NCBI GenBank assembly: GCA_003233075.1
Contig: QIKQ01000314.1
Span: 1-9,711, forward strand
DNA from: Gammaproteobacteria bacterium
Lineage (GTDB): Bacteria > Pseudomonadota > Gammaproteobacteria > SZUA-21
Direction of reading: 5' to 3'
Length of the DNA stretch: 9,711 bases
Within the stretch, counting starts at the first letter, position 1. Each line of letters starts with the position of its first letter. Positions 1-6,388 of this stretch are shown here, piece by piece. The position numbers and the translations under genes were made by a program. The notes beneath the pieces are model-generated. The model searched no databases, was not told the DNA's origin, and worked only from the letters and a program-made list of their open reading frames with translations.

Positions 1-600
1 AAAGAGATAACAAACACAATTAAAATTTCGTCACTAATCCACGGTGGAATGGGTTTGAGTGACGACCAGTTCCGGCAGCTGATCGCCAATGGAGTCGCGA
101 AAATAAATTATTACACTGCGCTGTCAGATTTAGCCGGTCTGCGCATGCGAGACAACAGTAAAAATAATAGTACAGCAGGTTACCCAGTCCTAACGAAAGG
201 AATTAAGGAGGTCATTAGTCTAGAAGTAGAACGGTGCATGTATCTTTGGGGAAGCGTAGGTCGAGCGACAGAGATTCTTGACAGTTGTTCGGCCTGGACA
301 TCAGTTGAACATTTGATTATCTACAATGTTACTAACGTAGCTGAAAGTAAAGTGAAGTTTATGATGGATTCTGGTCAAAAAATACTGAGTGCTATACCTG
401 GCGTACGAGAAGTATTCGTCGGCCATGCACTAAAAGAGGATGCGGCGTATCGTTATACTTGGTTGGCACGTTTTTGTCATCCCGCAGTTATTGATAGTTA
501 TCGTGATCATCCCAGTCATGTCACCTTTGCAGACGAATGTTTTCGTCCAATAGCTGCTGATCGTATCAGTATCGATTATAAAGGGGGTGGTCCACATTAG
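1..600 (+). CDS. Class II ketose-bisphosphate aldolase fused to a C-terminal Dabb domain (5' end outside window)
   Basis: The reading frame is open from base 1, so the gene starts upstream and the ATG at 49 is internal, lying inside the aldolase HGG motif (HGGMG, residues 14-18 of the visible 199). That His is a zinc ligand in class II aldolases. GVAKINYYTAL follows at about residues 31-41, matching the phosphate-binding strand after HGG, and then the helical end with LWGSVGRA. From about residue 101 the protein changes to a Dabb (stress-responsive alpha/beta barrel) domain: VEHLIIYNV, IPGVREVFVG, and DSYRDHPSHVTF before the end IDYKGGGPH. Class II aldolases cleave or form ketose bisphosphates in the cytosol; the exact sugar cannot be read from this part. 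The Dabb role is unknown; dimerisation or substrate handling is a guess. The neighbour acpP is 736 bases away and unrelated in function. Fold assignment is firm, substrate is not. Confidence 0.85.
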   Translation, partial: KEITNTIKISSLIHGGMGLSDDQFRQLIANGVAKINYYTALSDLAGLRMRDNSKNNSTAGYPVLTKGIKEVISLEVERCMYLWGSVGRATEILDSCSAWTSVEHLIIYNVTNVAESKVKFMMDSGQKILSAIPGVREVFVGHALKEDAAYRYTWLARFCHPAVIDSYRDHPSHVTFADECFRPIAADRISIDYKGGGPH

Positions 601-828
601 AATATATAAAATATTTAACAGCAAAAGAATATGGGCGGAAAATCATTAAACCCCTATCTATACTCACTGTAAGTTTTTGCCACACCTTCTTTTAATGGGT
701 ATGTCCTTGTGAGGCATAGACAAAGTCTAACACTATGGGTGACCCGAGCTCATCCACCAGCAAGTGTGTGACTACTATTGTCAGGTGAGGCATTTTTTAA
801 ACAGAGAGTATCATATTGTCGAACAGCA

Positions 829-856
829 TTGACAAACTCATGATGGTATATATGAA
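829..856 (+). promoter_or_regulatory. Possible sigma-70 promoter (weak)
   Basis: A perfect -35 hexamer TTGACA at 829-834 is followed after 16 bases by TATGAA at 851-856, a 4/6 match to TATAAT. No gene follows for about 480 bases, so if it is active it makes either a long acpP leader or a non-coding transcript. In AT-rich DNA such matches arise by chance, so confidence is low. Confidence 0.2.
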
Positions 857-1245
857 ATTTATTAAACACAGTATTTTTAATTTTTTCTCCTTGAAATCAA
901 AATATTGAAGATGTTTCAGCCGAATATTGAGCTGATTTTGACTCGCCATTTGTCTAGAAGCTGGTCAATTTAGAAAATAAATGTTCTATTTGTTAGAATT
1001 GTGAAATAGCGACCGAACTGAGGCTTACCTAAAACCTTTAATAAGATCAGTAACATATTGATTGTTATCATAATATAATATTTTAAAACTAGTCTATTTT
1101 ACATCTAGTAAGTTCAATCGGATTTCACTACAATACGCGCCCAATACAAGTAAGTTATCGAATAGATTGGGTATTTTAATATCATCAAGTAGCGTTTTAG
1201 ATGATAGTAATTTTCTGCATGGACGTGGTTTTACTTGTATAGACT

Positions 1246-1261
1246 CGCACTAAAAAGTGCG
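1246..1261 (+). promoter_or_regulatory. Small hairpin in the acpP leader
   Basis: CGCACT (1246-1251) and AGTGCG (1256-1261) form a perfect 6-bp stem with an AAAA loop, 75 bases before the acpP start. No T-run follows on either strand, so it is not an intrinsic terminator. It may be a structured part of the acpP 5' untranslated region. A TATAGA hexamer at 1238-1243 just upstream could be a -10 box, but no good -35 box accompanies it. Confidence 0.3.
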
Positions 1262-1336
1262 TAAAAATTCAGGTTATAACGACCTCTGATGATTAGATCA
1301 TTGGTAATTTATTAAAGACTATAGGAAGACAACAAT

Positions 1337-1579
1337 ATGAGTAGTATTGAAGAACGAGTGAAGAAAATCATCGTTGAACAATTGGACGCGAAAGAAGAAG
1401 ACGTTACAAACGAAGCGTCATTAATTGATGATTTACGTGCTGATTCGCTTGATACAGTAGAACTAGTTCTTAATCTAGAAGAAGAATTTGATTGCGAAAT
1501 CCCAGATGATGTCGCTGATAATATTGCTACTGTACAACAGATTATCGATTTCATTAATCAAAATGTAAAGACTGATTAA
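1337..1579 (+). CDS. acpP: Acyl carrier protein
   Basis: This is the soluble carrier that holds growing fatty-acyl chains on a 4'-phosphopantetheine arm and presents them to the type II fatty-acid synthase enzymes in the cytosol. It is 80 residues, close to the usual 78, and very acidic. The attachment serine is Ser37 in ADSLDTVELV, at the start of helix II, followed by LEEEFDCEIPDD and the final helix IDFINQNV. The ATG is preceded by AGGAAG at 1323-1328 with 8 bases spacing, a good ribosome binding site. An oddity is Arg34 in DDLRADSLD, where most proteobacterial ACPs have Gly. The usual upstream neighbour fabG is absent; a strong terminator follows, so acpP is likely transcribed mostly alone, which fits the need for far more AcpP than the enzymes. 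Identification is certain. Confidence 0.98.
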   Translation: MSSIEERVKKIIVEQLDAKEEDVTNEASLIDDLRADSLDTVELVLNLEEEFDCEIPDDVADNIATVQQIIDFINQNVKTD

Positions 1580-1593
1580 TTCATTTTGTATTT

Positions 1594-1625
1594 AAAAACC
1601 GTTCCGACACGGAGCGGTTTTTTTT
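1594..1625 (+). terminator. Intrinsic terminator after acpP
   Basis: Bases 1594-1606 pair with 1610-1622 to give a 13-bp stem with a single G-U wobble and an ACA loop (1607-1609). The GC-rich core CCG/CGG is flanked by an A-run on the left arm, and the right arm runs into eight T residues at 1618-1625. It begins 14 bases after the acpP stop codon. It should end most acpP transcripts and uncouple acpP from fabF; the A-run on the left arm means it could also work partly on the opposite strand. Confidence 0.92.
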
Positions 1626-1736
1626 ATTCCTGTGTGCTAGTTGCTTGTATTCAAACTAAACTAATTGAACTGCAGCGATAAGGCGATATCAAAGATTTAC
1701 ATAAGTATTGCTAAGTTAAGTGAACGCATAAATTTT

Positions 1737-1742
1737 AAGGAG
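1737..1742 (+). promoter_or_regulatory. Ribosome binding site fixing the TTG start of fabF
   Basis: AAGGAG lies 7 bases before the TTG at 1750. It is the strongest Shine-Dalgarno match in the window. The next in-frame ATG would be far inside the conserved enzyme core, so this site supports TTG as the true start. Confidence 0.85.
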
Positions 1743-1749
1743 TACCAGT

Positions 1750-2988
1750 TTGTCTAAAAGACGAATAGTTATAACTGGCTTGGGAATTATTTCTCCAGTG
1801 GGTCTTACCGTAAAAGAAAGCTGGGAAAATATTAAAGCGGGTAAGAGCGGTATCGCTCCTATTACTTCATTCGATGTGTCTGCCTTTTCTGCGCGCTTCG
1901 GCGGCACGATCAAGAATTTTGACGCAAAAAATTATATTGCACCAAAAGACGTAAAAAAAATGGATCCCTTTATCCACTATGGTATGGCTGCTTCAATCGA
2001 GGCGGTTGAAGACAGCGGTATTGAGGTGACTGAAGAAAATGCAGAGCGTATTGGTGTTTCAGTCTCGTCTGGTATTGGTGGTATTTATTCAATTGAAAAA
2101 GGCCACGATACCTTTTTAGCGAAAGGTCCTAAGCGAATCACACCCTTTTTTGTTCCCCAATCTATTATCAACATGGCTTCGGGAAATCTGTCAATTAAGT
2201 ATGGTTTCAAAGGTCCTAATATTGCTATAGTGACTGCCTGTACCACAGGGACACATAATATTGGCAATGCGGCTCGAATTATTGCCTACGGAGATGCAGA
2301 CGTTATGATCGCTGGCGGTGCTGAAATGGCGACCACACCGACGAGCTTAGGTGGTTTCGCTGCAGCCAGGGCACTATCATCACGTAATGATGACCCAGAG
2401 GTAGCTAGTCGCCCTTGGGATAAAGATCGCGATGGCTTTGTACTCGGCGATGGCGCTGGCGTTATTGTGTTAGAAGAATTTGAGCATGCGAAAAAACGTG
2501 GCGCGAATATTTATGCTGAATTAGTTGGTTTTGGTATGAGTGGTGATGCATTTCATATGACTTCGCCCTGTGCTGATGGAGATGGTGCTAAGCGTTGCAT
2601 GTTAAACGCCTTAAACGATGCCGGTTTAAATACTGACCAAATAGATTATATCAATGCGCATGGGACTTCGACACCGGCAGGTGATCTTGCAGAAACAGTC
2701 GCCATCAAAGCCGCTCTCGGCGACAATGCTTACAAGACAGCGATTAGTTCAACTAAATCCATGGTTGGACATTTACTAGGAGCAGCTGGAGGGGTAGAAG
2801 CAGTTTTTACTGTATTGGCAATGCAAGATAAAGTCGCACCGCCAACGATCAATTTGGAAAATCAAGATCCAGAATGTGATTTAGATTTCGTCCCAAATAC
2901 GGCCAGAGACATGGAAATTAACGTTGCTTTATCTAATTCTTTTGGCTTTGGCGGTACTAACGGATCTTTAGTTTTCAAGAAAATATAA
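1750..2988 (+). CDS. fabF: 3-oxoacyl-[acyl-carrier-protein] synthase II (KAS II)
   Basis: FabF condenses malonyl-ACP with acyl-ACP in fatty-acid elongation and, in gammaproteobacteria, carries out the palmitoleate to cis-vaccenate step. The 412-residue protein is essentially the length of the E. coli enzyme (413) and aligns end to end, from MSKRRIVITGLG to NSFGFGGTNGSLVFKKI. The thiolase-fold active site is complete: nucleophile Cys164 in TACTTGTHN, His304 in NAHGTSTPAGD, Lys336 in SSTKSMVGH and His341. The start is TTG with AAGGAG 7 bases upstream; translation from it gives exactly the family N-terminus. It lies after the acpP terminator, so it needs its own promoter in 1626-1736 or relies on read-through; I see no convincing promoter there. 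It is separated by 77 bases from pabB. Identification is certain. Confidence 0.97.
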   Translation: MSKRRIVITGLGIISPVGLTVKESWENIKAGKSGIAPITSFDVSAFSARFGGTIKNFDAKNYIAPKDVKKMDPFIHYGMAASIEAVEDSGIEVTEENAERIGVSVSSGIGGIYSIEKGHDTFLAKGPKRITPFFVPQSIINMASGNLSIKYGFKGPNIAIVTACTTGTHNIGNAARIIAYGDADVMIAGGAEMATTPTSLGGFAAARALSSRNDDPEVASRPWDKDRDGFVLGDGAGVIVLEEFEHAKKRGANIYAELVGFGMSGDAFHMTSPCADGDGAKRCMLNALNDAGLNTDQIDYINAHGTSTPAGDLAETVAIKAALGDNAYKTAISSTKSMVGHLLGAAGGVEAVFTVLAMQDKVAPPTINLENQDPECDLDFVPNTARDMEINVALSNSFGFGGTNGSLVFKKI

Positions 2989-3003
2989 TGTTAATTTAAC
3001 ATT
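2987..3003. repeat. 17-bp perfect palindrome overlapping the fabF stop codon
   Basis: AATGTTAA and TTAACATT are 8-bp perfect arms around a single central T. The left arm includes the last two bases of the fabF stop codon. The stem is AT-rich and no T-run follows, so it is a poor terminator. Its shape suits a dimeric regulator operator for the downstream pabB cluster, but that is inference only. Confidence 0.4.
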
Positions 3004-3065
3004 TAATAATGCATTGCCGTTGATTTCTATTACCCTGTCTCGCTTATTTCCAGTAAGCTAAGATC

Positions 3066-4448
3066 ATGTCAATTCTCATTGAATCCATAAAGCCAGAGTT
3101 AGAGCTTGATTCAATTCAAAATAAAAATACCAGCTTGTTCCCATTTTTACTGCAAAGTGTCGCCCTAGGTCATAATACCTCGCGCTATGACATTTTGTTC
3201 GCATGTCCTCAAGAAACTTTGTGTTTAAATTCTACATTTAAATTACAAAAAACAGAATCTTTAAACTTAAAGTCTAATTCCGGGTTTTTAACGGCCTTAG
3301 ATGAGTGGTGGAAGGAAAATCAAACTGATATTGATGATAAAATTAACTTACCCTTTCAAGGAGGTTGGTTTTTATATTTGTCGTATGAGTTACTAGGAGA
3401 AATAGAAGCGAGTGTCAATCTTAATATAGAGTCAAAAAGCGCTCAGCCGCTACCCATTGCATTTGCAGTCAGGATACCGGCAGCAATTATCAAGGATAAA
3501 GTATTAAACAAATGTTATTTAATGATTGAAAAACAATTCCACACATTGGCCGAAAGAATTAATCCGTACATCAATAACAATGGCGGTCAAGCAATTCAGA
3601 AAAATAATACTTTATCAGTTCAACTTGCCGAATCAAATGAAAATAATTATCTAGAATCAGTCGATACAATTAAACAATATATTCGTGATGGTGACGTCTT
3701 TCAGGTTAATTTATCGCGACTCTGGCAGGGCGAGATAGATGCATCAATTAACGCAAATAAAATTTATAAACAACTTTGCGAACACAATCCAGCGCCTTTT
3801 GCCGGCTTAGTCTATTGGCAAGATTCAGCAATTATTTGCTCCTCACCCGAACGTCTACTCAGTGTCAGAAATAGAAAAATTCAAACTCGACCTATTGCGG
3901 GTACTTATCCGCGTTCTGAAACAATTGAAGTTGATAAAATGAATTCAAATGAGCTATTAATAGACCCAAAAGAATGCGCCGAACACATAATGCTAGTTGA
4001 TTTGGAACGAAATGATATGGGCAGAGTTTGCGTACCTGGTTCAATTAAAGTAGAGGCCTTAATGACACTCGAGTCCTACGCGCATGTACATCATCTTGTT
4101 TCAAAAATAACAGGTAAGCTTAAATCTACTGTTTCACCAGGTGAAGTGATTCGAGCTTTGTTTCCTGGAGGTACGATTACGGGTTGTCCAAAAATTCGTT
4201 GTATGCAAATACTTGCAGAGTTAGAACGTGGTCAGCGAGGGGCGTATACTGGTTCATTTGGTTATTTGAATCGGTCTGGTGATATGGATCTAAATATTCT
4301 TATTCGTACTATGCTACTCAATAAGCAAACTCTTAGTTTTAGAGCAGGAGGCGGAATAGTATTTGATTCGAGTCCTAAAAAAGAATTGGCTGAAACTAGA
4401 ATGAAAGCAAAAGGTATGTTGAATGCCCTTGGGCTAGAAACAGAGTGA
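3066..4448 (+). CDS. pabB: Aminodeoxychorismate synthase component I (chorismate-utilising enzyme)
   Basis: With ammonia from the PabA glutaminase, PabB converts chorismate to 4-amino-4-deoxychorismate, the first step to p-aminobenzoate and folate. The 460-residue protein has a divergent N-terminal half (GGWFLYLSYELLGEIE at about 99-114) and the conserved chorismate-binding core: DGDVFQVNLSRL (208-219), SPERLLS (260-266), CAEHIMLVDLERND (304-317), HHLVS (342-346), GGTITGCPKIRC (368-379) and the end AGGGIVFDS...E. The oddity is RPIAGT at 275-280: Ala278 replaces the Lys of the PabB motif PIKGT, as in anthranilate synthase TrpE. pabC directly downstream and the lack of a TrpE-type LLES feedback site near the N-terminus favour PabB. 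An in-frame TAA at 3054-3056 makes ATG 3066 the first possible ATG; AGTAAG at 3052-3057 is a weak ribosome site. No pabA is in the window. A TrpE-like activity cannot be fully excluded. Confidence 0.88.
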   Translation: MSILIESIKPELELDSIQNKNTSLFPFLLQSVALGHNTSRYDILFACPQETLCLNSTFKLQKTESLNLKSNSGFLTALDEWWKENQTDIDDKINLPFQGGWFLYLSYELLGEIEASVNLNIESKSAQPLPIAFAVRIPAAIIKDKVLNKCYLMIEKQFHTLAERINPYINNNGGQAIQKNNTLSVQLAESNENNYLESVDTIKQYIRDGDVFQVNLSRLWQGEIDASINANKIYKQLCEHNPAPFAGLVYWQDSAIICSSPERLLSVRNRKIQTRPIAGTYPRSETIEVDKMNSNELLIDPKECAEHIMLVDLERNDMGRVCVPGSIKVEALMTLESYAHVHHLVSKITGKLKSTVSPGEVIRALFPGGTITGCPKIRCMQILAELERGQRGAYTGSFGYLNRSGDMDLNILIRTMLLNKQTLSFRAGGGIVFDSSPKKELAETRMKAKGMLNALGLETE

Positions 4449-4461
4449 CTCAATAATTATT

Positions 4462-5295
4462 ATGGACCAAGCAATTAGCAGTCTAGTCAATGGTAAACCT
4501 GAGAGTCAAATTTCGATTTATAATCGAGGTTTTCGCTACGGTGATGGATTATTTGAAACTATGGCTGTCAAAAATAAGCTTCCTGAGATGTGGGATTCTC
4601 ACTATCAGCGCCTTAAGCTGGGCTGTGCAAGACTAAAAATTGACAATATTCCTGAGAGTGATACTTTGCTGTCTGAATTGCGCTCAATATGTCCGAAAGA
4701 GGGTAAATATATAGCTCGAATCACCATTACTAGACAAGCGACAGGAAGGGCTTACAGAGTCCATGAGACCTTGTCTCCGCTGCGTTTGGTGAGTTTATTT
4801 CCATGGCCAAAACTCGATGATACGAGCGCAGGAATTAGGCTACAAAGCTGTGAACATAAGTTAGCGAGTTCGTCAATTTTGGCGGGTTTAAAACATCTGA
4901 ATCGACTTGATCAAGTTTTAGCCAGTTTAGAAATAGATTACGACAATTATGATGAGGGAATTGTCTCGGATTTTTCAGAGCAGATAATTTCTGGCACAAT
5001 GAGCAACTTATTCTGTGTATCGGCGGGTGTCTTACAAACACCAAATTTGGAACAGGGCGGGATCGAAGGGACAATGCGGGCACTCGTATTACAAACGGCC
5101 AATCTAATTGGCATAGAATCCGCAATAAAATCAATTAATATTGATGAGTTAAGGAACGCAGAAGAAGTATTCATGACAAACAGTTTATGGTCGATAAAAC
5201 CGGTACGACAATTAAATGAGATTAAATTTGAATGTCCTGGCGTAGTCACAAAAAAATTGCTTAAGCACGTTAATATTAAATTGGGTAGAAACTAA
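4462..5295 (+). CDS. pabC: Aminodeoxychorismate lyase (PLP fold type IV)
   Basis: PabC uses pyridoxal phosphate to remove pyruvate from 4-amino-4-deoxychorismate, giving p-aminobenzoate. The 277 residues are close to the E. coli length of 269. The N-terminal family signature NRGFRYGDGLFET is at 21-33; the PLP lysine is Lys144 in GLKHLNRLDQVLA, and the C-terminal part has SGTMSNLF, LQTPNLEQGGIEGTMR and VFMTNSLWSIKPV. Two positions depart from the family: Ser177 stands where the Glu contacting the PLP pyridine nitrogen is expected (EGTMSNLF is usual), and the RGxGxRGY loop reads RQATGRAY (91-98). The frame is otherwise intact with no sign of decay. It starts 13 bases after pabB with no clear Shine-Dalgarno, so translation is probably coupled. 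A broader fold-IV aminotransferase role is the alternative; context strongly favours PabC. Confidence 0.88.
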   Translation: MDQAISSLVNGKPESQISIYNRGFRYGDGLFETMAVKNKLPEMWDSHYQRLKLGCARLKIDNIPESDTLLSELRSICPKEGKYIARITITRQATGRAYRVHETLSPLRLVSLFPWPKLDDTSAGIRLQSCEHKLASSSILAGLKHLNRLDQVLASLEIDYDNYDEGIVSDFSEQIISGTMSNLFCVSAGVLQTPNLEQGGIEGTMRALVLQTANLIGIESAIKSINIDELRNAEEVFMTNSLWSIKPVRQLNEIKFECPGVVTKKLLKHVNIKLGRN

Positions 5296-5305
5296 AGTAA
5301 CCGTT

Positions 5306-6382
5306 ATGAGTGAAATGAAATTATTAGTATTTAAAGCCATCGGAATTACTGTTTTGTTTATGAGCGTAATTTCGGGTTGGATCATGTTCGATTATAATAG
5401 CTTTTTAGGTAAGCCACTTAAAATTGAAACACAGCAATACAGTTTTCATGTGACATCGGGCATGTCATTAAAAACAATTGCGTATCAACTTGAATCAAAA
5501 AAGTTACTCGATAAACCTCATTATTTTATTTGGCACGGCAAATTTTCTGGTAAATCTCATTTAATTCAAGCTGGCGAATATCAATTAAAAAAAGGTTGGA
5601 CTCCCAAAGAATTGTTCCTTGTTTTGGTCAGTGGCAAAGTAAAACTGCATTCTTTAACAGTTGTACCAGGGTGGACTTTTAAACAAATGATGGTAGCGCT
5701 TGATAAGAGTCCCGATTTAAAGCATAAGCTAACAGGATTGAATGCAAGTCAAATAATGCAAAAAATAGGATTAGCCGGCATTAAACCTGAAGGTCGGTTT
5801 TTCCCAGATACTTATTATTTTCCAACCGGTTTTACTGACATTCAATTTCTACAACGTGCTTACAAAATGATGGAAAAAAGATTACATATTGAATGGGCGA
5901 AAAGAGAAAAAAATCTACCTGTTAAAACGCCTTATGAAGTTTTGATCCTAGCCTCGATAGTTGAACGTGAAACGGGCCTTGCCTCTGAGAGACCAACTAT
6001 TGCAGGCGTATTTGTTAGACGAATGCGTAAGCGTATGAGGTTGCAGTCGGATCCAACCGTAATCTATGGCATGGGTGATCGTTTCCAAGGAAATATTCGT
6101 CGAAAAGATTTACGTCGTGATACTCCACATAATACCTATACTCGCTTTGGATTACCGATCACGCCCATAGCGATGCCATCAGGAGAAGCGATTCAGGCGG
6201 TGCTGCATCCGGCTCGAGGAACATATTTGTATTTTGTATCGAAGGGTAATGGTGCGCATGTTTTTTCTAAAACATTAAGAGAACATAATAATAACGTGAT
6301 AAAGTATCAACTCAAAGGTAGAAGAAAACCTTTTTCGTCTTATAAGCCAAAAAATAAAGATAAAGATAAAGATAAAAAGTAG
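5306..6382 (+). CDS. mltG: Endolytic murein transglycosylase MltG (YceG-like)
   Basis: MltG is an inner-membrane lytic transglycosylase that cuts nascent glycan strands and is thought to end their polymerisation. The 358-residue protein has a single N-terminal membrane segment (about residues 8-28, FKAIGITVLFMSVISGWIMF), leaving the rest periplasmic, then a LysM-like region (FHVTSGMSLKTIAYQL) and the catalytic YceG domain. The catalytic Glu is Glu220 in LASIVERETG, at the site of E. coli Glu218; RLQSDPTVIYGMG, NTYTRFGLPITPI and HPARGTYLYFVS are family motifs. The start is uncertain: ATG 5306 lies 10 bases after pabC, but ATG 5315 would give MKLLVFK, nearer the usual N-terminus; neither has a strong ribosome site. 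The C-terminus ends in a lysine/aspartate tail coded by a hexanucleotide repeat. tmk starts 6 bases later. Identification is secure. Confidence 0.95.
   Translation: MSEMKLLVFKAIGITVLFMSVISGWIMFDYNSFLGKPLKIETQQYSFHVTSGMSLKTIAYQLESKKLLDKPHYFIWHGKFSGKSHLIQAGEYQLKKGWTPKELFLVLVSGKVKLHSLTVVPGWTFKQMMVALDKSPDLKHKLTGLNASQIMQKIGLAGIKPEGRFFPDTYYFPTGFTDIQFLQRAYKMMEKRLHIEWAKREKNLPVKTPYEVLILASIVERETGLASERPTIAGVFVRRMRKRMRLQSDPTVIYGMGDRFQGNIRRKDLRRDTPHNTYTRFGLPITPIAMPSGEAIQAVLHPARGTYLYFVSKGNGAHVFSKTLREHNNNVIKYQLKGRRKPFSSYKPKNKDKDKDKK
6353..6376 (+). repeat. Hexanucleotide repeat coding the MltG C-terminal tail
   Basis: Three perfect GATAAA units at 6359-6376 follow one AATAAA unit at 6353-6358. They code the KNKDKDKDKK tail of MltG. 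As the unit is 6 bases, slippage would change the tail by two residues at a time without shifting the frame. Confidence 0.8.
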
Positions 6383-6388
6383 AAACAT

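Larger units (their letters stand above)
601..1336. other. Gene-free interval upstream of acpP with several inverted repeats
   Basis: No reading frame here looks like a protein; the longest piece I tried, a 33-codon frame on the minus strand at 692-793, resembles nothing I know. The stretch contains short inverted repeats: TTGTC/GACAA at 816-820 and 831-835; TCAAAAT/ATTTTGA at 897-903 and 935-941; GGTC/GACC at 963-966 and 1011-1014 enclosing CTATTT/AAATAG at 986-991 and 1004-1009; and CCCAAT/ATTGGG at 1140-1145 and 1166-1171. AATATTGA occurs twice (901-908, 923-930). Good -10-like hexamers lie at 1074-1079 (TATAAT) and 1129-1134 (TACAAT, followed by a GC-rich stretch), but neither has a convincing -35 box at normal spacing. 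The acpP promoter should be in the 3' half. I see no tRNA or recognised small RNA. Confidence 0.6.

Noticed and set aside
430..624. Minus-strand reading frame opposite the aldolase-Dabb end
   Set aside because: It lies antisense to a well-supported domain and its protein resembles no family; it is a shadow.
692..793. 33-codon minus-strand frame in the gap before acpP
   Set aside because: It is short, lacks a ribosome site and resembles nothing I know; not enough to call a gene or a gene fragment.
1058..1079. TTGATT followed by a perfect TATAAT as an acpP promoter
   Set aside because: The spacer is only 10 bases, well below the 16-18 needed; no other -35 box fits.
1245..1253. CTCGCACTA shared with 8601-8609, suggesting a second copy of the foldback element before acpP
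   Set aside because: A single shared 9-mer is expected by chance between two non-coding stretches of this size, and the flanks do not align.
4835..5249. Two overlapping minus-strand frames of about 100 codons inside pabC
   Set aside because: Both are antisense to an intact, motif-bearing PabC and overlap each other; neither product looks like a real protein.
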